Below, piece after piece: positions 45,802 through 55,233 of a stretch of 64,000 nucleotides of DNA; within the stretch, counting starts at the first letter, position 1; each line of letters begins with the position of its first letter. Source of the DNA: Oscillospiraceae bacterium. GTDB taxonomy: Bacteria; Bacillota; Clostridia; Oscillospirales; Acutalibacteraceae. Below the pieces are notes generated by a model. It was given only the letters and a program-made list of their open reading frames with translations, ran no database searches and was not told the origin of the DNA. Made by a program: the position numbers and the translations under genes. The DNA lies in assembly GCA_031288555.1 (NCBI GenBank), contig JAITRE010000019.1, forward strand, positions 26,833 to 90,832. The letters are read 5' to 3'.

Positions 45802-47262
45802 TTAACTTTGATCATCTTCATCTTCTTCATCATCTTCTTTTTCGTCGTCGTTTGCTTCGTCTACAATATCTGCACTTACCCATAAAGCCGGGCGTATATG
45901 AAGTGAATTTGTTATTTTATAATTTGAAAAGATTTCATCGTATGCTTTTTTTGCGATTTCTACATTTTTTTCTAGCTTTTCTTTTTCATTCGTGTCACTG
46001 TTAGCTTCAAGAGCTTTAAAAGCCTCATTGTAGTTATTGTACTTAGTGGTTCTAATTAAGTATTGATCGATCATTTTTTCTTTAGTAAAGTCTTTAGGAT
46101 CTATCCAAAAATAAATTACACTAGAAACTTTTCTTTCAAAAAACTCAGAAATTTTTGTTGATTCTCGTGGTTCTTCCGATAAGATTTCACATGTTGTCAA
46201 TGTTGAATATGCCTCATCAGGAAACACCATTTCTTCTTCGAATTTTGCGATTTTTCCTGCAAAATTGGATGTTAAAAACGCTCCTTTAAAGTACTGATTT
46301 CCTATGCCTTCTGTTATGTCTTCGCTTATGATGTAATTTCCGCTTCTAAGCCACCAACTTTTTTCGTCTTCTTTTTTTTCTTTTATTATATCGTTCAGTT
46401 GTTTTAAATTGTCTTCGTTTGTATTTGTAGCATTATTATTCGGTTTTGGGTTTTTAGTAAGAGACCAATTAATTATTGTTTTCGGAGGCGTTCCCGAATT
46501 TTGGGTAGCTGTTTTTACAGGATAATATTCTGAAATAAAATTAGAAGCCTCTTGTGTACTTAAAATGAAAGCAGATTTTTTTCTACCTGGTATAGGATTA
46601 CTTAGTCCTGTTCCTACACTTTCTCTACAGGTTTTTTTTACTTTATTTAGCATGTTTAAATATAAATCATCCTTTTTGAGAATATCAGCGTTTTCTAATC
46701 TGTCACTACTATTATCGTTGTTTTTTTTAATAAGATTAAATAGAGTGTTTGCGAAAGGAAATCCCATATTAATATCTGCATCGTTACCTACAGCATATCT
46801 TTTAAGTGCTAAATCTTCATCAAGATTAGAAAACCACCAATCTAAGTGATTTTTAACAGGCGAGCCATTGTATTTATACGTTCCAGGCCAGCCAACTTCA
46901 CCTTCTAAACACTCTGTTCTTAAAATTAGATAGTACTTGTTCTTATCTATTCTTTTTTCTGCAATTATTATGTAGTCTGTATCACCTGTTACATTTGCTT
47001 CTAATATATCGCCGCTTGATGGTGTTGGATCTTCGTCAAAAAGTACTGCTGCTTTTGGCGGAAGATTTGTTGTAGCATTTTTAGTTAATTTATTATGTGT
47101 TTTTTCTTTTTTTGAAATTTTACTGTTTTCATTTTTTGTTTTTAAGGTAGGTTGGCTTTTATTTAAAGAGCAACCAGATCCAATAGTTAAAGTGAAAATA
47201 GATAAAAAAATTGCTACTGTGGCTTTTATTGAATACTTTAGTTTTTTTTGTTTTTTTAACAT
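45802..47262 (-). CDS. DUF6273-like lipoprotein
   Basis: A 486-residue protein with a basic N-terminus, hydrophobic segment and lipobox-like 'LTIGSGCSL', so probably lipid-anchored. The body has features of DUF6273 surface proteins: 'GWPGTYKYNGSPVKNHLDWWFSNLD', 'DEKSWWLRSGNY', and C-terminal 'NSLHIRPALWVSAD'. It ends in an acidic tail (DDEKEDDEEDEDDQS). The family's function is unknown to me; its lectin-like fold often occurs in surface proteins. It is divergent from the Nif11-leader phosphodiesterase-like gene, with a palindrome between them. Confidence 0.75.
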   Translation of the reverse strand: MLKKQKKLKYSIKATVAIFLSIFTLTIGSGCSLNKSQPTLKTKNENSKISKKEKTHNKLTKNATTNLPPKAAVLFDEDPTPSSGDILEANVTGDTDYIIIAEKRIDKNKYYLILRTECLEGEVGWPGTYKYNGSPVKNHLDWWFSNLDEDLALKRYAVGNDADINMGFPFANTLFNLIKKNNDNSSDRLENADILKKDDLYLNMLNKVKKTCRESVGTGLSNPIPGRKKSAFILSTQEASNFISEYYPVKTATQNSGTPPKTIINWSLTKNPKPNNNATNTNEDNLKQLNDIIKEKKEDEKSWWLRSGNYIISEDITEGIGNQYFKGAFLTSNFAGKIAKFEEEMVFPDEAYSTLTTCEILSEEPRESTKISEFFERKVSSVIYFWIDPKDFTKEKMIDQYLIRTTKYNNYNEAFKALEANSDTNEKEKLEKNVEIAKKAYDEIFSNYKITNSLHIRPALWVSADIVDEANDDEKEDDEEDEDDQS

Positions 47263-47291
47263 ACTAAAATCTCCTTTTAAATATTTTTTTC

Positions 47292-47303
47292 GATACTAGT
47301 ATC
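47292..47303. promoter_or_regulatory. 12-bp perfect palindrome in a divergent promoter region
   Basis: GATACTAGTATC reads the same on both strands and lies 30 bases upstream of the lipoprotein gene, near a TATAAT (47310-47315). It could be an operator shared by the lipoprotein and the Nif11-leader gene. Chance occurrence is possible. Confidence 0.35.
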
Positions 47304-47503
47304 TATTTTTATAATAGTAGAAAGAAGCAAAAAGGTTACAATTTAAAATTTAAAAACACTTTGCTAGCTTATTTTGAATGTTATGTTTTAAAAATTTAAA
47401 TTGAAAAAATATTTAAAATTTATTTTAAAGTTTTTTAGTATTTTTTAATTTATTTTATAGATAATACTTAAAAAATTTATAATCAAAAAAGGTGCTGATT
47501 TAT

Positions 47504-49081
47504 TTGTCAATAGAAGATGTTGAAAATTTTTATAATTTAGTAGAAAAAGATGAAACTTTAAAGACTCTAATACACAAACGGGTAGCTTTATATGACAAAA
47601 CATTCATTGAAAATAGTAGAGTTTTCTTAGAAACTGAAGTTATTCCTATTGCAAAAAATAAAGGTTTTAATTTTAATTTTAATGATTGCAAAGAATTTGC
47701 CAAGAAATATGAAAACGTTTTGGAAGGAAAAAATTTATCTGATATAAGTGGTGGAGTTCAATTTAAAAGCAAACTTAGTTTTGTTAGTGCTTTAATGTTT
47801 GCTTTATCTCCAGCTATTAATTTGAACTCTACATTTAAAGAAGAAAAACCTTATTCTAGTTCATATTTTAATAATAAACAACAGTTAAATAGGAGTATTA
47901 GACAACGAGCAAGACAATTAAATAAAGGAGAGTTACTAAAAAAACATAAATTAAATTTACACAGAAACATTCAAAAACCTTTAAAGCGAATTAAATCAAC
48001 ATCTGGTTTTACAAAAAAAGCAAGGAAAAGAACAAGTTTGTTTAAAGTTCAACAAAAAAGAAACTTAAGAAAAGCAAATTTAAGTCCTACAAGAAAAATA
48101 GAGAAAAAAGCAAATTCTTATACCTTTAAAAACAATCAATCTATTTTGCAGAATAAAGAAGAAAATATTAAACCAGAGTTTCATGATGTAGAAAATAATT
48201 CAAAACCCATAAGTTATTACAATGATGTAGAGAATTTGAATATAGCAGAAATTTGTAATTTCGCGGTTGACAATTATTATTCTCTTAAATCTCCATCTTT
48301 AGAATCTGTAGAAGTTATGCATAATGGCAGCAGGGAAAAATGGGTAAATTTAAGTCTTTGCGAAAAATTAAAACTTTTAGAAGAGGGAGCACGCGGAGCA
48401 GATTTGAATTTTATTAAACGTCTTTCTCAAAGTTTTAGAAAAAATAAAGAAAATTTATCTCAAGAAGAAAAGCTTTATTTCGAAGATATATTTAATAGGC
48501 AGCTACTTGTTTATGAGGGCCAATTTTCCGTTTTTCATGGTCCGAAACATGCTTTTAGAGCTTGCGTTCTTACTCAAGCTATAGCAGAATTTTATCAAAA
48601 ATATGTTGAAGAGTTTAAAAATTTGACAAACAAAGAAATTAAACTTGCTTGTGTAGCAGCGGCTTTTCACGATTCTGGAAGGCAAGGCGACGGCGTAGAT
48701 GTTTTCGATGGCCTAAGTGCTGATAATGCAAGGAAGGCGCTTTTAGCTTGGGGAATTTCTCAAGAAGATGCAAATCGCTGCGCAGAAGCTATAATAAATA
48801 AAGACGCAGACGTGGTTAATAAGGATCTTGTTGCTATACTTTTGCATGAAGCAGATGTTGTGGAGTATATGCGATTAGGAAATGTATTTTTTGAATCTAA
48901 ATATTTAGATATATTTAGATTCAAAAGCTCAGTTCCAGAAAAAGAAATAAAAATTTTTTTATCAAAATCTAGTAGTTTTATTTCAAAAATAGGGTCAGAT
49001 TCTAGGGCATCTTTGGATACGTCACTTTCATTTCAAAAAGTTTATGATGCTTCAAAAGAATTTAAATTTAATGAAATTTAA
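47504..49081 (+). CDS. Nif11-like-leader protein with HD/SidE-phosphodiesterase-like domain
   Basis: About 525 residues. The start is TTG 47504: AAAAAAGGTG lies 9 bases upstream and the product then begins 'MSIEDVENFYNLV', typical of Nif11 leaders. Residues 1-84 end 'LEGKNLSDISGG'. A hydrophobic stretch follows (about 92-110), then a very basic Lys/Arg/Asn linker (about 115-240). The C-terminal half has 'FHGPKHAFR' (near 344), 'AAFHDSGRQGDGVDVFDG' (near 388), 'NKDADVVNKDL' and 'HEADVVEYMRL' (near 447). This set of His/Asp motifs resembles HD phosphohydrolases and especially, from memory, the phosphodiesterase domain of Legionella SidE effectors. I infer a secreted enzyme handled by the exporter at 39160-44743. 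The fold call needs confirmation. Confidence 0.75.
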   Translation: MSIEDVENFYNLVEKDETLKTLIHKRVALYDKTFIENSRVFLETEVIPIAKNKGFNFNFNDCKEFAKKYENVLEGKNLSDISGGVQFKSKLSFVSALMFALSPAINLNSTFKEEKPYSSSYFNNKQQLNRSIRQRARQLNKGELLKKHKLNLHRNIQKPLKRIKSTSGFTKKARKRTSLFKVQQKRNLRKANLSPTRKIEKKANSYTFKNNQSILQNKEENIKPEFHDVENNSKPISYYNDVENLNIAEICNFAVDNYYSLKSPSLESVEVMHNGSREKWVNLSLCEKLKLLEEGARGADLNFIKRLSQSFRKNKENLSQEEKLYFEDIFNRQLLVYEGQFSVFHGPKHAFRACVLTQAIAEFYQKYVEEFKNLTNKEIKLACVAAAFHDSGRQGDGVDVFDGLSADNARKALLAWGISQEDANRCAEAIINKDADVVNKDLVAILLHEADVVEYMRLGNVFFESKYLDIFRFKSSVPEKEIKIFLSKSSSFISKIGSDSRASLDTSLSFQKVYDASKEFKFNEI

Positions 49082-49142
49082 AGTTTTGCAAAAAAAGAAA
49101 ACAAACAATTTGCTATTTTATTTTTTGCTACCATAAAAAAAT

Positions 49143-49925
49143 TTAAATTTGTTTTTTTATTTTTTTCAATGCGTTTTTTTCTAGTCTTGAAATTTGAGCT
49201 TGGCTTACACCTATTTCGTTTGCAACTTCAATTTGCGTTTTACCTTTTAAAAACCTTAAAGCTAAAATATTTTTTTGTCTGTCGCTTAGTTTTCCTATCG
49301 ATTCACGTATCGATATTTCTTTTAACCAATTTTCGTCATCATTATTGTCTCCAATTTGATCTATTAAATGTAGAGTCTCGTGTCCGTTGTTCATTATTGG
49401 TTCGTAAATTGATAAAGGAGTCACAATTGAATCCATTGCTACCACTAAACTTTCAAGTGTAACTCCTAATTTTTTTGCAATTTCACTTATTGTTGGTTCG
49501 CGTTTATTTTGAGCAATCATTTTTTCTTTTTCATATATTGCTTTATAAGCTGTATCTCTCATTGATCTAGTTACTCTTATAGGACTATTATCTCTTAAAA
49601 ATCTTCTTATTTCTCCTATCATCATAGGAACAGCATAAGTTGAAAACTTTATACCTAAATCTATGTTAAAATTGTCTATAGCTTTTATTAAACCTATGCA
49701 TGCTATTTGAAATAAGTCGTCAGAATTTTCTCCTCTGTTAAGAAATTTTTGAACAACGCTAAGTGCAAGTCTTAAATTGCCCATTAATAATTCTTCTTTT
49801 GCCTTAATTTTTTCTTTTTTTCTTCCTTTTCTTATTATTTTGAAAAGTTTGATTTTTTCTTTTTCAGATAAAACTTTTATAGTGTGTGTGTTTATGCCAC
49901 AAATTTCTATTTTTCTATATTCCAT
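49143..49925 (-). CDS. sigG: RNA polymerase sporulation sigma factor SigG
   Basis: A 260-residue sigma-70 family protein. The N-terminus 'RKIEICGINTHTIKVLSEKE' is diagnostic of SigG. Region 2 has 'NLRLALSVVQKFLNRGENSDDLFQIACIGLIKAIDNF' and 'KFSTYAVPMMIGEIRRFLRDNSPIRV'. Region 4 ends 'GKTQIEVANEIGVSQAQISRLEKNAL'. SigG directs late forespore genes. The gene is complete. spoIIQ lies just upstream on the same strand. Its retention suggests that sporulation, or a derived programme, is still encoded. Confidence 0.95.
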   Translation of the reverse strand: MEYRKIEICGINTHTIKVLSEKEKIKLFKIIRKGRKKEKIKAKEELLMGNLRLALSVVQKFLNRGENSDDLFQIACIGLIKAIDNFNIDLGIKFSTYAVPMMIGEIRRFLRDNSPIRVTRSMRDTAYKAIYEKEKMIAQNKREPTISEIAKKLGVTLESLVVAMDSIVTPLSIYEPIMNNGHETLHLIDQIGDNNDDENWLKEISIRESIGKLSDRQKNILALRFLKGKTQIEVANEIGVSQAQISRLEKNALKKIKKQI

Positions 49926-50008
49926 TTTTTTCCTCTTTACTATAGCTTTTAAATTTTTGTTTTTAAAGGATTAAAAAGATTATTGGCAAATATAAGATTA
50001 GTTTTGTA

Positions 50009-50785
50009 TTATCCTAATATGTCTTTTGGATTAATGAATTTATTATCTTTTTTTATAGTTAAATGTAAGTGAGTCGGATCACTTGATTCAGAAGGAATTT
50101 TACCTACAGTACCAATTTTCTGCCCTTGCTTAACATTTTCACCTTGTTTTATTAAAATTTTTTTGTCTAACCCGCAGTATTCAGCAACTATTCTGCTTTT
50201 TTCATGCTCTATTGTGATGACCATTCCAAATATCGGATCATCTTTAATGCTAAGCACTTTTCCATCAGCGATAGATTTGATTTCTGTACCTTCTTCTATT
50301 TTTAAATCTATACCGTTATGTGAACGCCAATCATTAAAAGTCTTTGAGTAAACAGGAGATTCACTGAACTCTTTTAAAATATTTTTTTCAACAGGGTATA
50401 TTAGATCTGGTTTTTTGGGATTAGCTGGATTATTTTTGTTTTCTTGATTTTCTTGTTTTTTAGCTTCTTGATTTTCTTCATTTTTTTTAGGAATAGGTTT
50501 TGTTATAACTTGCTTTGATTCATCATTCTGAGATTTTTGTTGAATTTGATTATCTAATTTATTGTCTTCTTTTTTCTTATCTTTTTTAGAATTGTCTTTT
50601 TCAAATTCAGGTACTTTTAACTCAACTTGTGGATTTTTAGGTGATGTAAATTCTTTTATGCTTTGTATGGTTGTAAAAGCAGCTCCTCCCACACACAGTA
50701 AACAAATTGCCAAAGCGATATAAAATGCTTTTCCTTTTAGAAATTTTTTTTTGCCGAATTTAATTTTGTTGTTATTATTATCCAT
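50009..50785 (-). CDS. spoIIQ: SpoIIQ-like M23 peptidase
   Basis: A 258-residue protein with one membrane segment (about 20-45), a Lys/Asn/Pro-rich linker and a C-terminal LytM domain. The LytM metal ligands look complete: 'DWRSHNGIDLKI' (H-x3-D) and 'DPTHLHLTI' (H-x-H). B. subtilis SpoIIQ is degenerate while clostridial SpoIIQ keeps the zinc site, so this fits the clostridial type. SpoIIQ forms the forespore side of the channel with SpoIIIAH. Adjacency to sigG supports the call; a general M23 endopeptidase is the alternative. GGAGGTG precedes ATG. Confidence 0.82.
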   Translation of the reverse strand: MDNNNNKIKFGKKKFLKGKAFYIALAICLLCVGGAAFTTIQSIKEFTSPKNPQVELKVPEFEKDNSKKDKKKEDNKLDNQIQQKSQNDESKQVITKPIPKKNEENQEAKKQENQENKNNPANPKKPDLIYPVEKNILKEFSESPVYSKTFNDWRSHNGIDLKIEEGTEIKSIADGKVLSIKDDPIFGMVITIEHEKSRIVAEYCGLDKKILIKQGENVKQGQKIGTVGKIPSESSDPTHLHLTIKKDNKFINPKDILG

Positions 50786-51089
50786 TTACGCTTACACCTC
50801 CAATACTTATTGTTGGCGCTTGAGATCTTAAATATTCAAAAACATGTTTTTTTAAGTTAAGTTTTTAAAATTTTATTTTGAAGGTAGTATATTAACATTC
50901 AAAAGAGTATACATAACTAAATAAATTTTAAAATAGTTATATTCTTGTTAGTATTATTTTTACAAATCGATTTTTCACCGTAATAAAACTCAAAAAATTA
51001 ATGTAAATTTTTATGTGAAAAATAAAATAAAAAAAGTTAATAGCTAAATTTATAAAATTTTAAGAAGTAAAATTAGGAGGAGAAAAGTT
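50786..51089. other. Divergent gap between spoIIQ and the Ca2+-ATPase gene
   Basis: 304 AT-rich bases with no gene. A strong AGGAGGAG lies at the right end, before the TTG start of the ATPase. Confidence 0.4.
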
Positions 51090-53753
51090 TTGGATTGGTA
51101 CAACCTTTCTATAAATGAGGTAGAAAAAAAATTAGGCACGAATATACATAACGGCCTTAGCACAAAATATGTGAAAAAGAAATTTGATGAATTCGGTAAA
51201 AATATACTTATTAAAAAAAAGAAAAAAAGTATTTTCAAAAGATTTTTTGATCAACTTTCTGATTTTATGGTTATAATTTTGCTTTTTGCAGCTGTGGTTT
51301 CTTTTTTTTCTTCATTAATTGAGGGCAAAGACGATTATATAGATACAGTGATCATAGTTTTTATAGTTTTATTGAATGCAATTGTTGGTGTTTTACAAGA
51401 AAGTAAAGCTGAAAAAGCTATAGATGCACTTAAAAAACTATCCGCTCCTAAAGCTACGGTTATCCGTAATTCTAAAATATGTAGAATTTCATCCGAAGAA
51501 GTTGTTCCCGGGGATATAATAGTATTTTCGACTGGTGACTTTATTTGTGCTGACGCAAGGCTTATTGAAAGTTATGGATTAAAAACAGAAGAGTCTTCTT
51601 TAACAGGAGAGTCGTTTTTAGTGGAAAAAAGCACAAAAACAATTTTTTCGAAAAATTCAACTTTTGCTCTTCAAAAAAATATGGTTTTTGCAACAAGTAT
51701 AGTTGCATCTGGGCGCGGTGCAGCTATAGTTGTAGAAACTGGAATGAACACTCAAGTTGGAAAAGTTGCATATATGCTTAACAAAGTAAATCCCCCAAAG
51801 ACTCATCTTCAAGAGAATTTAGAAGATATCGGAAGAGTTTTGGGAATTTGCGCTTTAAGCATTTGCACTGTTATTTTTGTTCTTGGAATTTTACAAGATA
51901 TTTCTGTGATAAAAATATTTATGATTTCTATAAGCCTTGCTGTGGCAGCTATACCAGAAGGTTTGCCGGCTATTGTAACTATAATTTTAGCTTTAGGTGT
52001 TCGTTCTATGGCAAGTCGAAAAGCGATTGTAAGAAAACTTCCTGTAGTAGAAACTTTGGGAAGTGTTTCTGTTATATGTTCTGATAAAACAGGGACTTTA
52101 ACACAAAATAAAATGACCGTAACGACTCTTGCTAACGATAAAAATTTAAATTTTGAATCTAAAGAAGCTGCTTTAATTCTTTCTTTAGCATCTCTTTGTA
52201 ATAATTCTCAAGCTCAAAAAAAAGGCGATACTATAGGAAGTCCAACAGAAGTAGCGATAGTAACAACTCTTGAAAATATGGGAGTTAGAAAATCAGAGCT
52301 TCAAAAAAAATTTTTACGAGTAAAAGAGATTCCTTTTGACTCAAAAAGAAAACTTATGACAACTGTTCATCGAGTTAATAACAAAAGATACAGAATAATA
52401 ACAAAAGGTGCCCCAGAAATTCTACTTCCTTTATGCAGTAGATATAAAAATTCTAATATAAATTTGTTTATTAAAAAAAGTATAGTAACGAAAAACGAAG
52501 AAATGGCTAAAGAAGGTTTAAGGGTTTTAGCAGTTTCTTACAAAGATGTAGAAAGTTTGCCATTAAAAGACGAAGAAGTAGAAAAAAATCTTACATTTGC
52601 AGGTTTAATAGGTATGATGGATCCCCCTAGAAGAGAGGTAAGCGAAGCAGTTGAAAAATGCATTATTGCGGGTATAAAGCCTGTTATGATAACTGGTGAT
52701 CATGCTATTACAGCAGAGTCTATAGCGAAAAAACTTGGTATCCTTAAAAAAGGCGATCTTGTTGCAACGGGTATGGAGCTTGATAAAATGTCGCAGAGTG
52801 ATCTTGTAAAAAAAATTTACTCGTATTCAGTTTTTGCAAGAGTTTCCCCTGAACACAAAGTGAGAATAGTCAAGGCATTTCAAGAAAAAGGCGAAGTTGT
52901 CGCTATGACAGGTGACGGAGTTAACGACGCTCCAGCGCTTAAAGCCTCGGATGTTGGCTGTGCTATGGGGCTCGTAGGAACTGATGTTGCTAAATCCGCA
53001 GCCGATATGATTTTAACTGATGATAATTTTTCTACTATTGTTGAAGCTGTGCGTCAAGGTAGAGGAATATACGAAAATATAAGAAAAACAGTTTACTTTC
53101 TACTTTCCAGCAATATAGGTGAAGTTATTACAGTGCTAACTTCTTCTATAATGTATTTGCCAATGCCTCTTCTTGCGATACAACTTTTGTGGGTTAATTT
53201 AATAACTGACTCATTCCCTGCGTTAGCGCTTGGAGTTGAGCCTATCAACAAAAATGTTATGAAGAAAAAACCAATAAGCAAAAATCAAGGTTTTTTTTCA
53301 AATGGTGCTATTTATTCTATGTCTATAGAAGGGGCGTTTATAGGAGTAATTTCCTTTTTAGCGTTTACCGTGGGTAGAGTTTTTTTTGATGTTTCAAAAG
53401 AGCCAACTATAGGAAGAACTATGGCATTTGTTGTTTTAAGTTTGTCTCAAATATTTCATGTATTTAATGTTAGAAGCGAAAAATCTTTTTTGAAGTCAAA
53501 TATTTTTGAAAATAGAAAAATAATATATTCTTTCGTTTTATGTTTATTTTTACAATTTTCTGTAGTTTGCATCCCAGAAATTTCTAGATTTTTTAAAACG
53601 TCGCAATTAAATGTTCATCAATGGGTTATATCAATTTTTCTTTCAATTTCGCCGTTGTTTGTAGTTGAAATAGAAAAATTTGTAAATAAGAAGAGCAGAA
53701 AAATTAAAAGGAAAAGAGCAGAATGTGTAAAAAATAAAAGAAGCGTAATTTAA
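51090..53753 (+). CDS. Calcium-transporting P-type ATPase (PMCA/SERCA type)
   Basis: An 887-residue P2-type cation ATPase. Features: N-terminal cation-ATPase domain ('LSTKYVKKKFDEFGKN'), actuator 'SSLTGESFLV', membrane segment 4 'VAAIPEGLPAIVT' (calcium-type), phosphorylation site 'CSDKTGTLTQNKMT', nucleotide domain 'KGAPEILL', and hinge 'MTGDGVNDAPALKASDVGCAMG'. Membrane segment 6 carries 'NLITDSFPALALGVEP'. It would export Ca2+ (or Mn2+) from the cytoplasm. The start is TTG 51090 with AGGAGGAG upstream. In B. subtilis the homologue (YloB) matters for spore calcium and germination, which fits the spore genes nearby. Confidence 0.93.
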   Translation: MDWYNLSINEVEKKLGTNIHNGLSTKYVKKKFDEFGKNILIKKKKKSIFKRFFDQLSDFMVIILLFAAVVSFFSSLIEGKDDYIDTVIIVFIVLLNAIVGVLQESKAEKAIDALKKLSAPKATVIRNSKICRISSEEVVPGDIIVFSTGDFICADARLIESYGLKTEESSLTGESFLVEKSTKTIFSKNSTFALQKNMVFATSIVASGRGAAIVVETGMNTQVGKVAYMLNKVNPPKTHLQENLEDIGRVLGICALSICTVIFVLGILQDISVIKIFMISISLAVAAIPEGLPAIVTIILALGVRSMASRKAIVRKLPVVETLGSVSVICSDKTGTLTQNKMTVTTLANDKNLNFESKEAALILSLASLCNNSQAQKKGDTIGSPTEVAIVTTLENMGVRKSELQKKFLRVKEIPFDSKRKLMTTVHRVNNKRYRIITKGAPEILLPLCSRYKNSNINLFIKKSIVTKNEEMAKEGLRVLAVSYKDVESLPLKDEEVEKNLTFAGLIGMMDPPRREVSEAVEKCIIAGIKPVMITGDHAITAESIAKKLGILKKGDLVATGMELDKMSQSDLVKKIYSYSVFARVSPEHKVRIVKAFQEKGEVVAMTGDGVNDAPALKASDVGCAMGLVGTDVAKSAADMILTDDNFSTIVEAVRQGRGIYENIRKTVYFLLSSNIGEVITVLTSSIMYLPMPLLAIQLLWVNLITDSFPALALGVEPINKNVMKKKPISKNQGFFSNGAIYSMSIEGAFIGVISFLAFTVGRVFFDVSKEPTIGRTMAFVVLSLSQIFHVFNVRSEKSFLKSNIFENRKIIYSFVLCLFLQFSVVCIPEISRFFKTSQLNVHQWVISIFLSISPLFVVEIEKFVNKKSRKIKRKRAECVKNKRSVI

Positions 53754-53885
53754 AAGTAAATTTTGTAAAGTTGTAAATTAAAAAATTAAAGATGAGTTGC
53801 TTTTGAAATGAATTCACTATAGAATTAAAGTACTATCAAAATTGAAAAAATGCAACAAAGAGTTTATTTGAAGGGAAATTAATAA

Positions 53886-55157
53886 ATGAGCAGCGTTGTT
53901 ACTAGCTTTATATGTGAGGGTGTAAATTTTAATTATATAAAACAATCAAGTTTTAAATCTGAAAGAGTTTCTGTTTCAATGTTTGTTCCTCTCGAAAAGC
54001 AAAACGCTTCTAAGAATTCTGTTTTGTTTTTTTTGCTTAGCAAATCTTGTCTTAAGTACCCAGACTTTACTAGTTTTAATAAGAAATTATCTAATCTTTA
54101 TGGTATGGTGTTGAGCAGTGATGTAGGAAAGTTAGGCGAAGTTCAAGTTTTGACTTTGCAAGCTGACTTTTTTGACAGTCGATATGCTTTGAATAATGAA
54201 TCGATTTCGCAAGAAGCATCAGAGCTTTTGTGCGAAACTTTGTTTAAACCTAAATTTTCTTCAAAAGAAGTTTTTTGGGATGATGACTTTGCTCAAGAAA
54301 AAGATCAACTTATTCAGCTTATAGATTCTGAATATAATGACAAAAAACATTATTCTCTTATTCGTTGTTTTGAAATTATGTGCGAAAATGAAAAGTTTTC
54401 TATCGGTCGCTTTGGGAGTCGAGAAGACGTTTTGGCTGTTGAAAAATCTGATATTATAGATTCTTGGAACAGTTTGTTGTCTAAAGCTAGAATCGAAATT
54501 AATATGACAGGTAATTCTGATCCTAAGAATGTTTTAAATTTATTTAAAAACAATTTTAAGAACATAAAAAGAGAAAATATTTATAAATGCGAAACTAAAA
54601 TTACAAAAAAAGCTAAAGAAGTAAAGTATTTTCAAGAAAAGCAAGAAATTAATCAAGCAAAGCTTGTGATGGGGTTTAGAACTAAATTTGCTTTTCCTGA
54701 TAATTTTTTTGCTACTATAGTTATGAATACCGTTTTTGGTGCTACATCTAATTCTAAACTTTTTTTAAATGTTAGGGAAAAAATGAGTTTATGTTATTAT
54801 TGTTCTTCTTATTATGAAAAAAACAAAGGAATTATGGTTGTTCAAAGTGGAATTAAAAGAGAAAATATTGACAAAACAAAAGAGGAAGTTTTAAAACAGT
54901 TTGAAAAAATGAAAAACGGGGAATTTACAGAAGAAGACATTAATACTGCTAAATTAAATCTTAAAGGAAGTTTATTTAGTATATACGATTCGATAAATAG
55001 AATAAATGATTTTTTTCTGGTTCAGTCTTTGCAAGAAAAAAAATATTCTCCTGAAACTTTTTTTTTAGAACTTAAAAAAGTAAATAAATCTCAAATTATA
55101 GGTGCTGCAAAAGTTGTAACCTTAGATACGATTTACACTCTTGTTCCGGAATCTTAA
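53886..55157 (+). CDS. ymfF: M16-family inactive peptidase subunit, YmfF-like
   Basis: A 423-residue M16 (pitrilysin-like) protein. The zinc motif HxxEH is absent from the N-terminal half, as expected for the non-catalytic partner. The C-terminal half has 'LVMGFRTKFAFPDNFFATIVMNTVFGATSNSKLFLNVREKMSLCYYCSSYYEKNKGI', matching YmfF (called an EF-P modification-associated protein in some databases). It is followed by the catalytic partner YmfH. GAAGGG lies before ATG. Confidence 0.88.
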   Translation: MSSVVTSFICEGVNFNYIKQSSFKSERVSVSMFVPLEKQNASKNSVLFFLLSKSCLKYPDFTSFNKKLSNLYGMVLSSDVGKLGEVQVLTLQADFFDSRYALNNESISQEASELLCETLFKPKFSSKEVFWDDDFAQEKDQLIQLIDSEYNDKKHYSLIRCFEIMCENEKFSIGRFGSREDVLAVEKSDIIDSWNSLLSKARIEINMTGNSDPKNVLNLFKNNFKNIKRENIYKCETKITKKAKEVKYFQEKQEINQAKLVMGFRTKFAFPDNFFATIVMNTVFGATSNSKLFLNVREKMSLCYYCSSYYEKNKGIMVVQSGIKRENIDKTKEEVLKQFEKMKNGEFTEEDINTAKLNLKGSLFSIYDSINRINDFFLVQSLQEKKYSPETFFLELKKVNKSQIIGAAKVVTLDTIYTLVPES

Positions 55158-55233
55158 ATTTATTATTTTAATGTTTTTTATTAAAGATGATTGCAGATTT
55201 TTTTGATTTTATTTAGTATTTTTTGAAAGGTTT

